A stretch of DNA of 64,000 bases from Cryptosporangium minutisporangium (GCF_039536245.1 NZ_BAAAYN010000017.1:61801-125800); one strand, 5' to 3'; counted from the first letter of the stretch, positions 8,180 through 17,219 are shown. Translations and numbers: made by a program. The notes: generated by a model from the letters alone, not told the origin.

Positions 8180-9172
8180 ATGCGTCGCAAGCTGCTCGGC
8201 TCGATGTTAGCTGCGCTCGGCGCCACCGCGACTCTACTGGCCGGGGCCCAGCCCGCCGCGGCCGATCCGCTTCCGGTCAACTTCAACTGGCTGGCCGAAT
8301 TCCCGCCCAATATCGGCAACTACCAGCAGGCCCCACCGGGGGCGATCACGGTCTCCCGCAACGCGGACGGCAAGCTCCCCGCCGCGTGCACCTCGTCGCA
8401 GCACCCGGTTCCGGTCATTCTGGCGCACGGCACGTGGGAGAACCAGAACGATAACTGGAGAGCCCTTTCGCCGTATCTCAAGAATGCCGGGTATTGCGTC
8501 TATACGTTCAACTACGGTGGTGACGACAACGCGGCACTGCAGGGCACCGATGCGGTTCCGTCGAACGCCAAGGAATTGGCCCGCGTCGTCGACAAGGTCA
8601 TCCAGGTGACCGGGGCGCCGAAGGTCGACATCGTCGGCCATTCGCAGGGCGGAATGATGCCGCGCTGGTACATCAAATTCCTCGGTGGCGGCGCGAAGAT
8701 CAACAAGCTGATCGGGCTCTCCCCGTCGAACCACGGCACAACGCTGTGGGGCCTGGGGCAGCTCGGCAAGGCGATCGGGCTCGGCTCGACGATCACCGAG
8801 AACGGCGGGGTCGTCGACGGCGCCTTCGACCAGATCCAGGGCTCGGCGGTCCAGCAGAAGCTGGCGACCTGCCCGAGCGGTCCGGCTCAGGACGTCTGCG
8901 TCGGCGACACGGTCAAGTACACGGTCATCCAGACCAACGGTGATCAGGTCGTCACGCCGTATCAGAACGCGTTCCTGATCGCGACCGACGCCCAGAAGGC
9001 GAGCGGCCAGATCACGAACATCTTGCTCCAGGACGTCTGCATCCTGGACGCCTCGGAGCACCTGGCGATCACCTACGACAGCATCGCGTTCCAGCTGATC
9101 CTCAACGCGCTCGACCCGAGCACCGCCAAGAGGCCCGTCTGCAAGCTGATCACCCCCTACGTGGGCGGCTGA
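8180..9172 (+). CDS. Secreted triacylglycerol lipase, alpha/beta hydrolase
   Basis: A 330-residue secreted lipase of the lipase class 2 / EstA type. The signal peptide covers about residues 1-29 (basic start, hydrophobic core, cleavage after AQPAAA). The mature part shows the oxyanion segment VPVILAHGTWENQNDNW, the nucleophile elbow VGHSQGGMMPRWY, a likely acid in NGDQVVTPY, and a catalytic histidine in DASEHLAITYDS. Six cysteines in the mature region probably form disulfides, fitting export. It hydrolyses ester bonds of lipids outside the cell. ATG at 8180 follows CGGAGGTACTCAA, a good ribosome site. It is monocistronic: a long upstream gap and a terminator downstream. Confidence 0.9.
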   Translation: MRRKLLGSMLAALGATATLLAGAQPAAADPLPVNFNWLAEFPPNIGNYQQAPPGAITVSRNADGKLPAACTSSQHPVPVILAHGTWENQNDNWRALSPYLKNAGYCVYTFNYGGDDNAALQGTDAVPSNAKELARVVDKVIQVTGAPKVDIVGHSQGGMMPRWYIKFLGGGAKINKLIGLSPSNHGTTLWGLGQLGKAIGLGSTITENGGVVDGAFDQIQGSAVQQKLATCPSGPAQDVCVGDTVKYTVIQTNGDQVVTPYQNAFLIATDAQKASGQITNILLQDVCILDASEHLAITYDSIAFQLILNALDPSTAKRPVCKLITPYVGG

Positions 9173-9229
9173 GCACGCCAACGACTGAGCAGGCCAACCA
9201 CTGCGGCTCGACCACGGCCGCACGAATCG

Positions 9230-9265
9230 CGAAGCGCCCCGGGAGTGCAGGCCCGGGGCGCTTCG
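9230..9265. terminator. Hairpin terminator after lipase gene
   Basis: Arms 9230-9243 and 9252-9265 form a perfect 14-bp stem with an 8-base loop. A short T-rich patch (CTTCGTT) follows on the plus strand. It lies between the convergent lipase and ACT-domain genes. Confidence 0.85.
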
Positions 9266-9279
9266 TTCGGTTCGATCCG

Positions 9280-9933
9280 TCAGCCGGAGACGCCGTTCGC
9301 CGCCGGTTCCGGCCGAACGGGCCGGCCGACGATCGCGCCGACGATGTCGGTGAGCACGGTCAACCGGGTCAACTCGACGTCGTGGAAGGCCGGCGCGTGC
9401 TGGCGGGCGACCACCAGCGCGGTCGACGTCCCTTCGAACGGCGCCACCGCCAGGTGCGGGCCGCCGGGGAGGCTGATCAGCCGGGGACGCAGCGGTGTCA
9501 GCTCCGGGAGCCGGACGTCAGCGGGAGCCTGCCAGCTGGCGGCGACGACGCTCGTCGACGGTTCGGTCTCCACCAGCACCGCCCACTCCGCGCTGAACAG
9601 CGCCGGAGCGGCGTCGACCAGGGTGGCCAGCCCGTGCGCCGGGTTCATCGCCACCTGCGCGAGGACGCCGAGGTCCGGGTAGGCGCCCGGCGGCTCGATC
9701 GTCTCCCAGACCCCTTCGACCCGGACGCCCGGCGCGGCCTCGAGCCCGGCGCTGACCCGCTCGCGGACCGCGGGATTCGCCACCGACACCGTGAACTCGT
9801 CCAGCGCCCGACCCGAGACGCTCTCCAGCACCGTCACTTGAAGGATGTCGGCGCCGGCCGCACCGAGAGTACGAGTGACGGCACCGAGCGCACCTGGCCG
9901 GTCCGGCAGCGAGACCCGTACCCGTAGCAGCAT
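9280..9933 (-). CDS. ACT-domain amino-acid-binding protein
   Basis: A 217-residue soluble protein. Residues 1-75 form an ACT domain (LLRVRVSLPDRPGALGAVTRTLGAAGADILQVTVLE), the small-ligand module of amino-acid sensing regulators. The remaining 140 residues (FSAEWAVLVETEPSTSV..., LPGGPHLAVAPFEGTSTALVVARQ..., FHDVELTRLTVLTDIVGAIVG) look like a divergent GAF-like sensory region. Proteins of this build are common and uncharacterised in actinomycetes. The likely role is sensing an amino acid or similar ligand in the cytoplasm. No partner enzyme is adjacent; the MMPL gene upstream runs in the same direction 122 bp away. Confidence 0.75.
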   Translation of the reverse strand: MLLRVRVSLPDRPGALGAVTRTLGAAGADILQVTVLESVSGRALDEFTVSVANPAVRERVSAGLEAAPGVRVEGVWETIEPPGAYPDLGVLAQVAMNPAHGLATLVDAAPALFSAEWAVLVETEPSTSVVAASWQAPADVRLPELTPLRPRLISLPGGPHLAVAPFEGTSTALVVARQHAPAFHDVELTRLTVLTDIVGAIVGRPVRPEPAANGVSG

Positions 9934-10055
9934 GCCAACCCCCTACCAGCAGCGATATCGCTCAGCCTGCCACGACTGGGTTACCACCGTGTTGCTGCCC
10001 CGACGCGTCCGGATGCCCGCAGCGGCGAGACGCCACGGGCATCCGGCCGGGACGC

Positions 10056-12155
10056 TCACCGATCGGCGCGCCACCGCCGCCCGAGCCAGCTGGGCCACCA
10101 GACGGCCGGGCCGATGTCGAGTGCCAGCGCCGGTACCAACACGGTACGGACGAGCAGCGTGTCGAGCAGCACCCCGACCGCGACCAGCAGCCCCATCGCC
10201 AGCAATGAGATCAGCGGCATCCCGAGGAAGACCGCGAACGTGCCGGCGAGCACCAGGCCGGCGCTGGTGATCACTCCGCCGGTGGCTCGCAGCCCGGCCA
10301 GCACACCCTCGCGGTGGCCGGACTTCGCGACCTCCTCGCGCACCCGCGTCATCAGGAAGACGTTGTAGTCGACGCCGAGCGAGACCAGGAACAGGAACCC
10401 GAGCAGCGGCAGCGAGTAGTCGACCGCGTCGACGTCGAACACCCCTTCCAGGATCAGCGCGGTACCGCCCAGCGCGGCCAGGAACGACAGCACGTTGGTG
10501 GCGATCAGCAGCAGCGGGGCGACGAGCGAGCGCAGGACGGCGACCAGGATGAGCATGATCGCCACCAGCGCCAGCGGGATCACCACCCACCGGTCCCGGG
10601 CGGCGGTTTCCCGGGTGTCGAGCGTCGACGCCGTACGGCCGCCGACCGCGGCATCCGCGTCGGGCAGCTCGGCGAGCGCGGAGCGGAGCCGCTGCACGGT
10701 CTTCTCGGCGGCGCCGCTGTCCGGCGCGTCGGCCAGCACCACCGGGACCAGCACCAGATCACCGCCGCGAACCACCTGGTTCACCTGGGCGACGCCGGAC
10801 GTCGACCGCGCGGCTTCGACCACCGCGTCGGCGGAGCCCGCCGCGGCGACGATCTGAGTCGGCTCGGTCGCCCCGGCCGGGAAGTGTTTCGCGACCAACT
10901 CCTGGCCCCGGACCGAGTCCGGCGGCGTCTTGTACTGCTGCGCGTCGCTCGCGCCGAGCGTCATGCTGCTCAGGCCCAGCGTCAGCGCGACGAGGAACAC
11001 CACCGCGGAGGTCCAGAGCAGGCGCGGACGGCGGCCAACCACGGTGGCGACCGTGTGCCAGCTGACGAACCGGGTGGTGGTGGCCTCGCTGCCGACCCGC
11101 GGGACCAGCGGCCAGAACGCCCAGCGCCCGACGACGACGAGCAGCGCAGGCAGCAGCGTCAGGATGACGATCGCCGCACAGGCGACACCGATCGCACCGG
11201 TACCGCCGAGGCTCCGGGTGGAGTTCTGATCGGCGGCCAGCAGGCAGAGCAGGCCGACGACCACGGTGCCCGCGGACGCCAGCACGGCCGGCGCGGTGCG
11301 GCGGAGCGCGATCGCCATCGCGGTGTGCCGGTCGGCGTGGCGACGCAGTTCCTCCCGGTACCTGGCGATCAGCAACAGCGCGTAGTCGGTGCCCGCGCCG
11401 AACACCAGCACGGTGAGGATGCCGCCGCTCTGCCCGTTGACCGGCAGGTCGGCGTGCTTGGCGGCCAGGTACACGACCGCAGTGGCCAGCTGGCTGCCGA
11501 TGCCCACCGCCAGCAGCGGCAAGATCCAGAGCACCGGGCTCCGGTAGGTGAGCAACAGCAGGACCGTGACGACGCCGACGGTCGCGAGCAGCAGGTTGGC
11601 GTCCAGGTCGTCGAAGACCGAGACCGCGTCGTAGAGGTTCCCGGCGGCTCCGGCGACGTGGACCTCGACGCCGGCGGGCGCCGACTCGGCCACCCGATCT
11701 CGCATCCGTTCGACCGCGCCGAGCGGGTCGTCGTTGTTGTCGACCGGCACCACGTACATCAGGGCTGCGTCGTCGTCCGACGGGATGGGGCCCTCGATGT
11801 CGCCGGCGCCGAGCGCGGCGAGCGCCGATCGGTCCGCGGTGATCGCCGTCCGGTCCGCCGGGGTCAGCCCGCCGTCGCGGGCGTAGACGACGACGGCGGG
11901 CAGCAGGTCGTCCTGCTGGAAGCGGGGCAGCAGCTCGGCGACCCGCGTCGACTGCGCCTCCCGCGGCAGGAACGAAGTCGCGCTGTTGTCCTCGACCTCG
12001 GTCACCTTGCCGGCGAACGGTCCGGCGCCGATCAGCACGACCACCCAGAACAGGACGACGAACCACTTGCCACGTTTCCAGTGGAACCGGCCGTCGGCCC
12101 GGTCGGACGGCGCGTCGTCGACCGGAGGCCGGGCATACTTCGGTGGGGAGTTCAT
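10056..12155 (-). CDS. MMPL/RND-family exporter
   Basis: A 699-residue transporter of the MMPL branch of the RND superfamily. It has two homologous halves, each with a first helix, a large extracytoplasmic domain and a bundle of about five helices. The proton-relay motif appears as FGAGTDYALLLIARYREELRR in the first half and SLGVDYNVFLMTRVREEVAK in the second. Such pumps move lipids, siderophores or drugs to the outer face using proton motive force. ATG at 12155 follows AAGGAGAG. Upstream in the same direction are a coiled-coil membrane protein and an ArsR repressor, so the three probably form one regulated unit. The substrate cannot be read from sequence. Confidence 0.92.
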   Translation of the reverse strand: MNSPPKYARPPVDDAPSDRADGRFHWKRGKWFVVLFWVVVLIGAGPFAGKVTEVEDNSATSFLPREAQSTRVAELLPRFQQDDLLPAVVVYARDGGLTPADRTAITADRSALAALGAGDIEGPIPSDDDAALMYVVPVDNNDDPLGAVERMRDRVAESAPAGVEVHVAGAAGNLYDAVSVFDDLDANLLLATVGVVTVLLLLTYRSPVLWILPLLAVGIGSQLATAVVYLAAKHADLPVNGQSGGILTVLVFGAGTDYALLLIARYREELRRHADRHTAMAIALRRTAPAVLASAGTVVVGLLCLLAADQNSTRSLGGTGAIGVACAAIVILTLLPALLVVVGRWAFWPLVPRVGSEATTTRFVSWHTVATVVGRRPRLLWTSAVVFLVALTLGLSSMTLGASDAQQYKTPPDSVRGQELVAKHFPAGATEPTQIVAAAGSADAVVEAARSTSGVAQVNQVVRGGDLVLVPVVLADAPDSGAAEKTVQRLRSALAELPDADAAVGGRTASTLDTRETAARDRWVVIPLALVAIMLILVAVLRSLVAPLLLIATNVLSFLAALGGTALILEGVFDVDAVDYSLPLLGFLFLVSLGVDYNVFLMTRVREEVAKSGHREGVLAGLRATGGVITSAGLVLAGTFAVFLGMPLISLLAMGLLVAVGVLLDTLLVRTVLVPALALDIGPAVWWPSWLGRRWRADR

Positions 12156-12328
12156 GGCTCTCCTTCAGTGGAATGGGAGTTCCGCTGGGTGGGTCGTCGG
12201 GTGGCAGCCCGGCGGCCCACTGCTCATCCCGCGCAGGGCGCGGTGTTCCGATCCCGACGCGGCGGTGGCAGCCGTCGCGTCCGGTGGTTCAGGCGGGGAC
12301 GCCCTCGGGGGGCGGCGTCGCCGTCAGG

Positions 12329-12601
12329 TCAGCCGACCTCGCGGAGCAGCTTGTCGATCGCCGCGACCCGGGCGCGTAACTCGGCGACGCCCTCGGAGAT
12401 CTCACGCTGGCCCGCCGAGAGCTCGGCGAGCGTCGCGCGGAACTCCTCGAGCGCCTCCTGGTTCTCCTTCTGGACGTCCACCGCGATCTCCTTCCGGATG
12501 CCGTGGATCACCGCGACCCGGCCGGTCGCGAAGATCTGCCAGGCGATCACGGTGGCGAACAGCACGCCCGCGCAGGCGACGATGGCTACCGGCCACTCCA
12601 T
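12329..12601 (-). CDS. Small membrane-anchored coiled-coil protein
   Basis: A 90-residue protein not assigned to a named family. Residues about 4-24 form one transmembrane helix (VAIVACAGVLFATVIAWQIF). Residues about 38-88 are a charged amphipathic helix with heptad spacing (KENQEALEEFRATLAELSAGQREISEGVAELRARVAAIDKLL), predicted coiled coil in the cytoplasm. It begins 7 bp after the ArsR stop codon, so it is co-transcribed with that repressor. It may be an accessory subunit of the MMPL exporter encoded 173 bp downstream, but that is inference from position only. Confidence 0.7.
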   Translation of the reverse strand: MEWPVAIVACAGVLFATVIAWQIFATGRVAVIHGIRKEIAVDVQKENQEALEEFRATLAELSAGQREISEGVAELRARVAAIDKLLREVG

Positions 12602-12608
12602 CAGCGCG

Positions 12609-12941
12609 TCACCGCCCCTCGTTGGTGGGGCCGCTGAGCGTGCGGGTGGCGGCCGCGATCTGCTGGGGGGTCAGCCGCAGGGCGAACGGCGTCACCTCGA
12701 CGTATCTCATCGCTTTCCCGTCCTCCGAGACCTCGTGATGGCCTGACACCAACCCGGCTGCTTCCAAGCGCTGCAGGTGCATGTGCAACAACGGCCGGCT
12801 CATGCCCATCTCGCGGGCTAGCCGACTGACGTAGTTCCGGCCGGCGGCAAGGGCAGCCACGATGCGGAGCCGATGCGGATTCGCCAGTGCGCTCAGCATC
12901 AGCAACAGCTCGTCGCCGGTGGGGTCGGTGCGCTCTTCCAT
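12609..12941 (-). CDS. ArsR-family transcriptional regulator
   Basis: A 110-residue winged helix-turn-helix repressor of the ArsR/SmtB type. LLLMLSALANPHRLRIVAALA at residue 12 is the typical helix 2-3 region. RNYVSRLAREMGMSRPLLHMHLQRLEAAGLV is the recognition helix-turn-helix, and a wing with GKAMRYVEVTPFALRL follows. There is no cysteine pair of the metal-sensing alpha-3 or alpha-5 type, so the signal is probably not a thiophilic metal. A perfect 18-bp palindrome starts one base before its ATG, pointing to autoregulation. It heads a cluster with a coiled-coil membrane protein and an MMPL exporter that it likely controls. Confidence 0.88.
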   Translation of the reverse strand: MEERTDPTGDELLLMLSALANPHRLRIVAALAAGRNYVSRLAREMGMSRPLLHMHLQRLEAAGLVSGHHEVSEDGKAMRYVEVTPFALRLTPQQIAAATRTLSGPTNEGR

Positions 12942-12942
12942 A

Positions 12943-12960
12943 TGTCAGAGAACTCTGACA
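12943..12960. promoter_or_regulatory. Palindromic operator for the ArsR-type repressor
   Basis: TGTCAGAGAACTCTGACA is a perfect inverted repeat of 8-bp arms around AA. It starts one base upstream of the ArsR ATG, and a TTGACA reads on the minus strand at 12981-12976. Binding here would block the regulator gene and possibly the divergent DUF427 gene. Confidence 0.75.
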
Positions 12961-13081
12961 GGTGACGAGATCAACTGTCAACCAACAGAATTCCCTGTGG
13001 CTGCGGAATGGGGTCCACGCCCTCGGCGGGGTAGGCCGCGGCGGGCCTAAGCTGGAAGCACCGAGAGAACCGGGAGACGAC

Positions 13082-13372
13082 GTGACCGTACGAGCGACCT
13101 GGAACGGTGTCGTGATAGCGGAGAGCGACGACACGGTCGTCGTGGAGGGGAACCACTACTTCCCCGCGTCGGCGGTTCGGGCCGACTTCCTGCGCCCGTC
13201 ACAGACGCACACGTTCTGCCCGTGGAAGGGCACCGCGAGCTACTACTCGATCGAGGTGGACGGCACCGAGAACCGGGATGCCGCCTGGTACTACCCGGCG
13301 CCGAAGGAGGCCGCCGCCGCGATCACCGACCACGTCGCGTTCTGGCGCGGCGTCACGGTCACCGAGGACTGA
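13082..13372 (+). CDS. DUF427-domain protein
   Basis: A 96-residue protein that is entirely one DUF427 domain. Signatures are ATWNGVVIAESDDTVVVEGNHYFPASAV at the start, then TFCPWKGTASYYSIEVDG and the end AWYYPAPKEAAAAITDHVAFW. The family is common in actinobacteria and has no firmly established function. GTG at 13082 follows CCGGGAGACGAC, giving the normal family length; frames open further upstream add unlike sequence. It is divergent from the ArsR gene and 130 bp ahead of the DUF202 pair. Confidence 0.88.
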   Translation: MTVRATWNGVVIAESDDTVVVEGNHYFPASAVRADFLRPSQTHTFCPWKGTASYYSIEVDGTENRDAAWYYPAPKEAAAAITDHVAFWRGVTVTED

Positions 13373-13502
13373 TCAAAAGGGAGGACCACCGCGCGCCCTT
13401 GCGGGCGAAGACGCCGATACCGAAGTACCGGCAGAACGGGTGGCCCTCCCCGTCACCCAGGTTCCCGCAGCGCGGGTGCGCTCAAACACCGGGCGGTACG
13501 GC

Positions 13503-13892
13503 ATGGCTGATGAGGTGCGACTCCGCCAGCCGAACGAGGCAAGACCTACCGATCCGGCAGACGAACTCGACTACCGGTTCTCGCTGGCCAACGAACGCAC
13601 GTTCCTCGCCTGGATCCGCACCGCGCTCGCCCTGGTCGGCGGTGGGCTCGCTGTCGACCAGCTGCTACCCGACCTGGGCCGTCCCGCGTTGCGGGCCACG
13701 ATCGCGTCCGTCCTGCTGGTGCTCGGCGCGGCAACCGCGGTGCACGCGGCGGTCCGCTGGGTGCAAGTCGAGCGGCGGATGCGCTCCGGGCGTGACCTGC
13801 CGTCCACCCGGTACCCCCAGGTGCTCGCGCTGTTGCTGGCGCTCGGTGCGGTGCTCCTCGTCCTCGTCGTCGTTCTCGGCGCCGACAGGTGA
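13503..13892 (+). CDS. DUF202 (YidH-like) membrane protein
   Basis: A 129-residue protein with the DUF202 signature LANERTFLAWIRTALALVGGGLAVDQL in residues 29-55, followed by two more hydrophobic helices (ATIASVLLVLGAATAVHAAVRW and VLALLLALGAVLLVLVVVLG). Three transmembrane segments in total, as in E. coli YidH. Function is unknown; members sit in the cytoplasmic membrane. Its TGA overlaps the GTG of the next DUF202 gene, so the pair is translationally coupled and may form a hetero-oligomer. Confidence 0.88.
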   Translation: MADEVRLRQPNEARPTDPADELDYRFSLANERTFLAWIRTALALVGGGLAVDQLLPDLGRPALRATIASVLLVLGAATAVHAAVRWVQVERRMRSGRDLPSTRYPQVLALLLALGAVLLVLVVVLGADR

Positions 13893-14203
13893 CGACGCGC
13901 CGGCGACCTCCGGGGCTGGCGTCGGAGCGCACCGCGCTGGCCTGGGTCCGATCGCTGACCGGCCTCGGCGGCGTCACGCTGTTGCTGTCCCGCGGGCTGT
14001 TGATGCACTGGCCGCTGCTCCCGGCCACGATCGTGATCGGCGCGATCGGAGCCTTCGTACTGGCGGCGTGCGTACTCGGCGAACGCCGATGGCTCGCTCT
14101 GCGTCGGCCCGAGCCGGGGCCGCCGCATGCGAGCGTGGTCGTCGCGATCACCGCCGGCGCGGTGCTCACCGCCGCCCTGGGCGGCCTCGTGCTCCTGCAC
14201 TGA
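13889..14203 (+). CDS. Second DUF202 (YidG-like) membrane protein
   Basis: A 104-residue partner of the preceding protein, with the shorter DUF202 motif GLASERTALAWVRSLTGLGGVTLLLSRG near residue 9 and two further hydrophobic segments. It corresponds to YidG in the YidH-YidG pairing of enterobacteria. GTG at 13889 lies inside the GTGA overlap with the upstream stop, which fixes the start. The function of the pair is not known. The gene ends 12 bp before the convergent solute-binding lipoprotein gene. Confidence 0.87.
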   Translation: MTTRRRPPGLASERTALAWVRSLTGLGGVTLLLSRGLLMHWPLLPATIVIGAIGAFVLAACVLGERRWLALRRPEPGPPHASVVVAITAGAVLTAALGGLVLLH

Positions 14204-14214
14204 AATCTGGGGCG

Positions 14215-15417
14215 TCAGCCCACGGCGCGTTTCCACGCTTCTGACCAGGTGCCGTAGCTGGTGCAGGTGGTTCCGCGGTCATCGCGGCAGTCGACGAGCG
14301 GCGCCGTCTGCATCGCGACCTTCGCGTAGAACGGCTCGTCGGTCGCGTGGAACGTCCGGCACCAGGACCGGTCGGTCGTCTTCGCACAGGCGGCGGCGGT
14401 CGCGGGCGCGATTCCCAGCCACTCCGCCATCCGCGCGTTCACCGTGGGGCTGAGCACGTGGTCCATCCACCTGTACATGCAGTTGGGGTGCGGCGCCTTC
14501 GCGCCGAGCATCCAGGTGGTGGACGTTCCGGTCGACCCCTCGGCCGGCACCGCCGACTGCACCGGCGCACCGCTCGCCTTCGTCAGCTGAGCGATGGCCA
14601 AGCTGGTCTGTCCCACCACTACCCGCTTGGACGTGAAGGCCGGCACCGCCTGCCGGTAGTCCGTCCAGTACCCGCCGGCCAGCTTCCGCTGGATCTTCAG
14701 CGTCTCGACCACCGCGTCCAGCTGAGCCTCGGTCAACGCGTACGGACTGCGGATTCCGAGTTCCGGTCGCGCGGTCTTGAGGTACTGCGCGGCGTCGGCG
14801 ATCGTCATCGGCGTCTCCGGCGCGGTCACCCGGCCCTGGTACGGCGAGCCCGCCTGGTAGACCGACTGCCAGGACGTCAAGGGCTTGGTCACCACGTCGG
14901 TGCGCCAGAGCAGGACGTTGGCCGAGCGCCCCACCGGGACGCCGAACCGCACGCCGTCCACGGTGTACCAGGGCTTGTCCTTCAGCCCCGGCACGACCTG
15001 CGCGTACCCCGGCACGAGCGTGGTGTTGACCGGCGCGACCGTGCCCTGGTTCACCAGCCGGAGCGCGACGTCGCCGGTCGCGGCCACGCCGTCGTAGCGT
15101 CCGCTCGCCATCAGCGAGGCGGTCTCGTCGGGCCCGCTGGTCAGCGTCACCTCGACCTTGCAGCCGGTGGCCTTCGTGAACGGCGTGACCCAGTCCGCGG
15201 ACTTGTCGGTCCGGCCGGTCTCGACGTAGCCGGCCGGTGCGACCAGGTTCAGGGCACCCTCGGTCTGGCCGAGGCTGGACGCGGGGCCGGCCGTGGGGAC
15301 CGTGAACTTCGTCGGCGACGGGACGCTCTTCTTCTCGTCGCCGTCGCCGGTGCAGCCAGCGAGGACGAGTGCGGCGACGAGTGCGGTGGTCAGTCTGCGG
15401 GCGTACGTGGGGAACAA
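14215..15417 (-). CDS. PotD-like ABC-transporter substrate-binding lipoprotein
   Basis: A 400-residue extracytoplasmic solute-binding protein. The signal peptide ends in the lipobox LVLAGC (cysteine near residue 22), so the mature protein is lipid-anchored. The body has the spermidine/putrescine-binding (type II periplasmic) fold, with GALNLVAPAGYVE, TPFTKATGCKVEVTLTSGPDE, DGVRFGVPVGRSANVLLWRTD and TSTTWMLGAKAPHPNCMYRWMDHVLSP as recognisable blocks. The likely ligands are polyamines or related amines. It is an orphan: no permease or ATPase gene is adjacent. TTG at 15417 is the first possible start after an in-frame stop eight codons upstream. It lies 140 bp downstream of an aldehyde dehydrogenase on the same strand, consistent with amine catabolism. 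Confidence 0.82.
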   Translation of the reverse strand: MFPTYARRLTTALVAALVLAGCTGDGDEKKSVPSPTKFTVPTAGPASSLGQTEGALNLVAPAGYVETGRTDKSADWVTPFTKATGCKVEVTLTSGPDETASLMASGRYDGVAATGDVALRLVNQGTVAPVNTTLVPGYAQVVPGLKDKPWYTVDGVRFGVPVGRSANVLLWRTDVVTKPLTSWQSVYQAGSPYQGRVTAPETPMTIADAAQYLKTARPELGIRSPYALTEAQLDAVVETLKIQRKLAGGYWTDYRQAVPAFTSKRVVVGQTSLAIAQLTKASGAPVQSAVPAEGSTGTSTTWMLGAKAPHPNCMYRWMDHVLSPTVNARMAEWLGIAPATAAACAKTTDRSWCRTFHATDEPFYAKVAMQTAPLVDCRDDRGTTCTSYGTWSEAWKRAVG

Positions 15418-15557
15418 CTCCTGGCGTCGGCGTCACCCGGTGTGCGGAACCGGGGCGCGGGACCGTGTCGCCCCGCGCGGCCGCAGCCGAGGGCCGCGCG
15501 GGACTCCCCTGAGTTTGCCAGCGCTCCGCCAGCGTTCCTTCTGCCCTTAATGTGGAA

Positions 15558-17003
15558 TTACAGATCCACACCCGTTAGGACCATCACCCGTTCTTCGGTG
15601 TAGTCGGTCATCGCCGATCGCAGGCCCTCGCGTCCGACGCCGGACGCCTTCACGCCGCCGTACGGCATCTGGTCGGCGCGGTAGCTCGGCACGTCCCCCA
15701 CGATCACTCCGCCCACCTCCAGCACTCGCTGCGCGGTGAACGCCGTCTGGATGTCCCGCGTGAACACCCCGGCCTGCAACCCGAACTCGGAGTCGTTGAC
15801 CAGCGCGAACGCCTCGTCGACGGTGTCGAACGGGGTCACCGTGAGGACCGGTCCGAACACCTCCTCGCGGTTGACCGTGGCGTCGGACGGCACGCCGGCC
15901 AGCACGGTCGGCGCGTAGGCCGCGTTGTCACGGACACCACCGGTGAGCAGCTCGGCGCCCTGCCCGACCGCCTCGTCCACCCACGACTCGACCCGCTGCG
16001 CGGCCGCGACGTCGATGAGCGGGCCGACGTCGGTCGTCTCGTCCGACGGGTCGCCGGTGACCTGCGCTTTCACCTTGTCGACGAGGAGCGGGACGAACTC
16101 CTCGTAGCGGTCGCGGGCGACCAGCACCCGCTGCACCGCGATGCAGGACTGCCCACCCTGGTAGTTCGAGAACGTCGCGATGCGGGTGGCCGCCCAGTCC
16201 AGGTCCGGGTAGTCACCGCAGACGACGACCGCGGCGTTGCCGCCCAACTCCAGCGTGACGTGCTTGCGCGGCACGGCGTCCTTGATGCTCCACCCGACCG
16301 GGCCGGAGCCGGTGAACGACACCACCGGCAGCCGCGGATCGGCGACCAGGTCACCGGCCCGCTCGTTCGGCACCGGAAGCACGCTCACCATGCCCGTCGG
16401 CAGGTCGGTCGCGGCCAGGAGTTCACCGAGCAGCAGCGCGGCGAGCGGCGTCTTCGGAGCGGGCTTCAGGACGATCGGCGCGCCGACCGCGATCGCCGGC
16501 GCGATCTTGTGCGCGACCAGGTTCAGCGGGAAGTTGAACGGCGAGATGCCCAGTACCGCCCCGCGCGGGAACCGCCGGGTCACCGCGATCCGGCCGGTCG
16601 CGGCCGGGTCGGTGTCCAGCCGCTGCAGCTCTCCGCTGAATCGGCGAGCCTCCTCCGCCGCCCAGCGGAACGTCGAGATTCCTCGGGCGACCTCCAGCCG
16701 GGCCCACTTCACCGGCTTGCCGTTCTCGGCGGTGATCAGCCGCGCGACCTCCTCGGAGCGCGCGGTGAGCTCGTCGGCGACGTGGTTCAACGCGGCGGCC
16801 CGGACGTGCGCCGGGGTCGCGGCCGCGGCGGTCCGCACCGCGTGCGCCGCCGCCACGGCCTGCTCGGTCTGCTCGGGCGTCGGTTCGGCGACGACCGCGA
16901 CCAGCGACCCGTCGTGCGGATGACGGACCTCGAACGTCCGGTCGCTGGTGGCGGCTTCACCGGCCAGCCAGAACGGCACGACGTCAGGGGACGAAGCAGA
17001 CAT
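15558..17003 (-). CDS. NAD(P)-dependent aldehyde dehydrogenase
   Basis: A 481-residue aldehyde dehydrogenase. The catalytic glutamate lies in VTLELGGNAA and the catalytic cysteine in GGQSCIAVQRV. The cofactor segment SFTGSGPVGWSIK, the NFPLNLVAHKIAPAIAVGAPIVLKPAPKTP block and the oligomer tail MPYGGVKASGVGREG are all intact. Length and motifs fit succinate-semialdehyde or similar short-chain semialdehyde dehydrogenases. A divergent gabT nearby makes succinate semialdehyde, the product of GABA transamination, the most plausible substrate, though glyceraldehyde-3-phosphate-type or betaine-type activity is not excluded. ATG at 17003 follows AAGGAG. The long open frame upstream of it is antisense to the phytase-like gene and is not part of the protein. 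Confidence 0.9.
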   Translation of the reverse strand: MSASSPDVVPFWLAGEAATSDRTFEVRHPHDGSLVAVVAEPTPEQTEQAVAAAHAVRTAAAATPAHVRAAALNHVADELTARSEEVARLITAENGKPVKWARLEVARGISTFRWAAEEARRFSGELQRLDTDPAATGRIAVTRRFPRGAVLGISPFNFPLNLVAHKIAPAIAVGAPIVLKPAPKTPLAALLLGELLAATDLPTGMVSVLPVPNERAGDLVADPRLPVVSFTGSGPVGWSIKDAVPRKHVTLELGGNAAVVVCGDYPDLDWAATRIATFSNYQGGQSCIAVQRVLVARDRYEEFVPLLVDKVKAQVTGDPSDETTDVGPLIDVAAAQRVESWVDEAVGQGAELLTGGVRDNAAYAPTVLAGVPSDATVNREEVFGPVLTVTPFDTVDEAFALVNDSEFGLQAGVFTRDIQTAFTAQRVLEVGGVIVGDVPSYRADQMPYGGVKASGVGREGLRSAMTDYTEERVMVLTGVDL

Positions 17004-17219
17004 GCGGGCTCCTTGGTTAAGACACCGCCGCAACGCTAACTCGCAGGCAGTGGCGCGGTTCAGGGGGCACCACGGCGCAGAACCGACAACACTGCGATGG
17101 TCCCGATTCATCCGATGTTCGATCTGCGACGCTTCGATCGGGAACGGGCTCGATCGGGCCCCGCCCACCGCTCCGCCCGGACGCTCCCCGGGCGAGCCGC
17201 AGAACCCTGGAGGTCCTCG

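Noticed and set aside
10314-12746. 810-codon plus-strand open frame
   Set aside because: It is a high-GC shadow of the MMPL, coiled-coil and ArsR genes, rich in Arg/Gln/Asp, with no domain.
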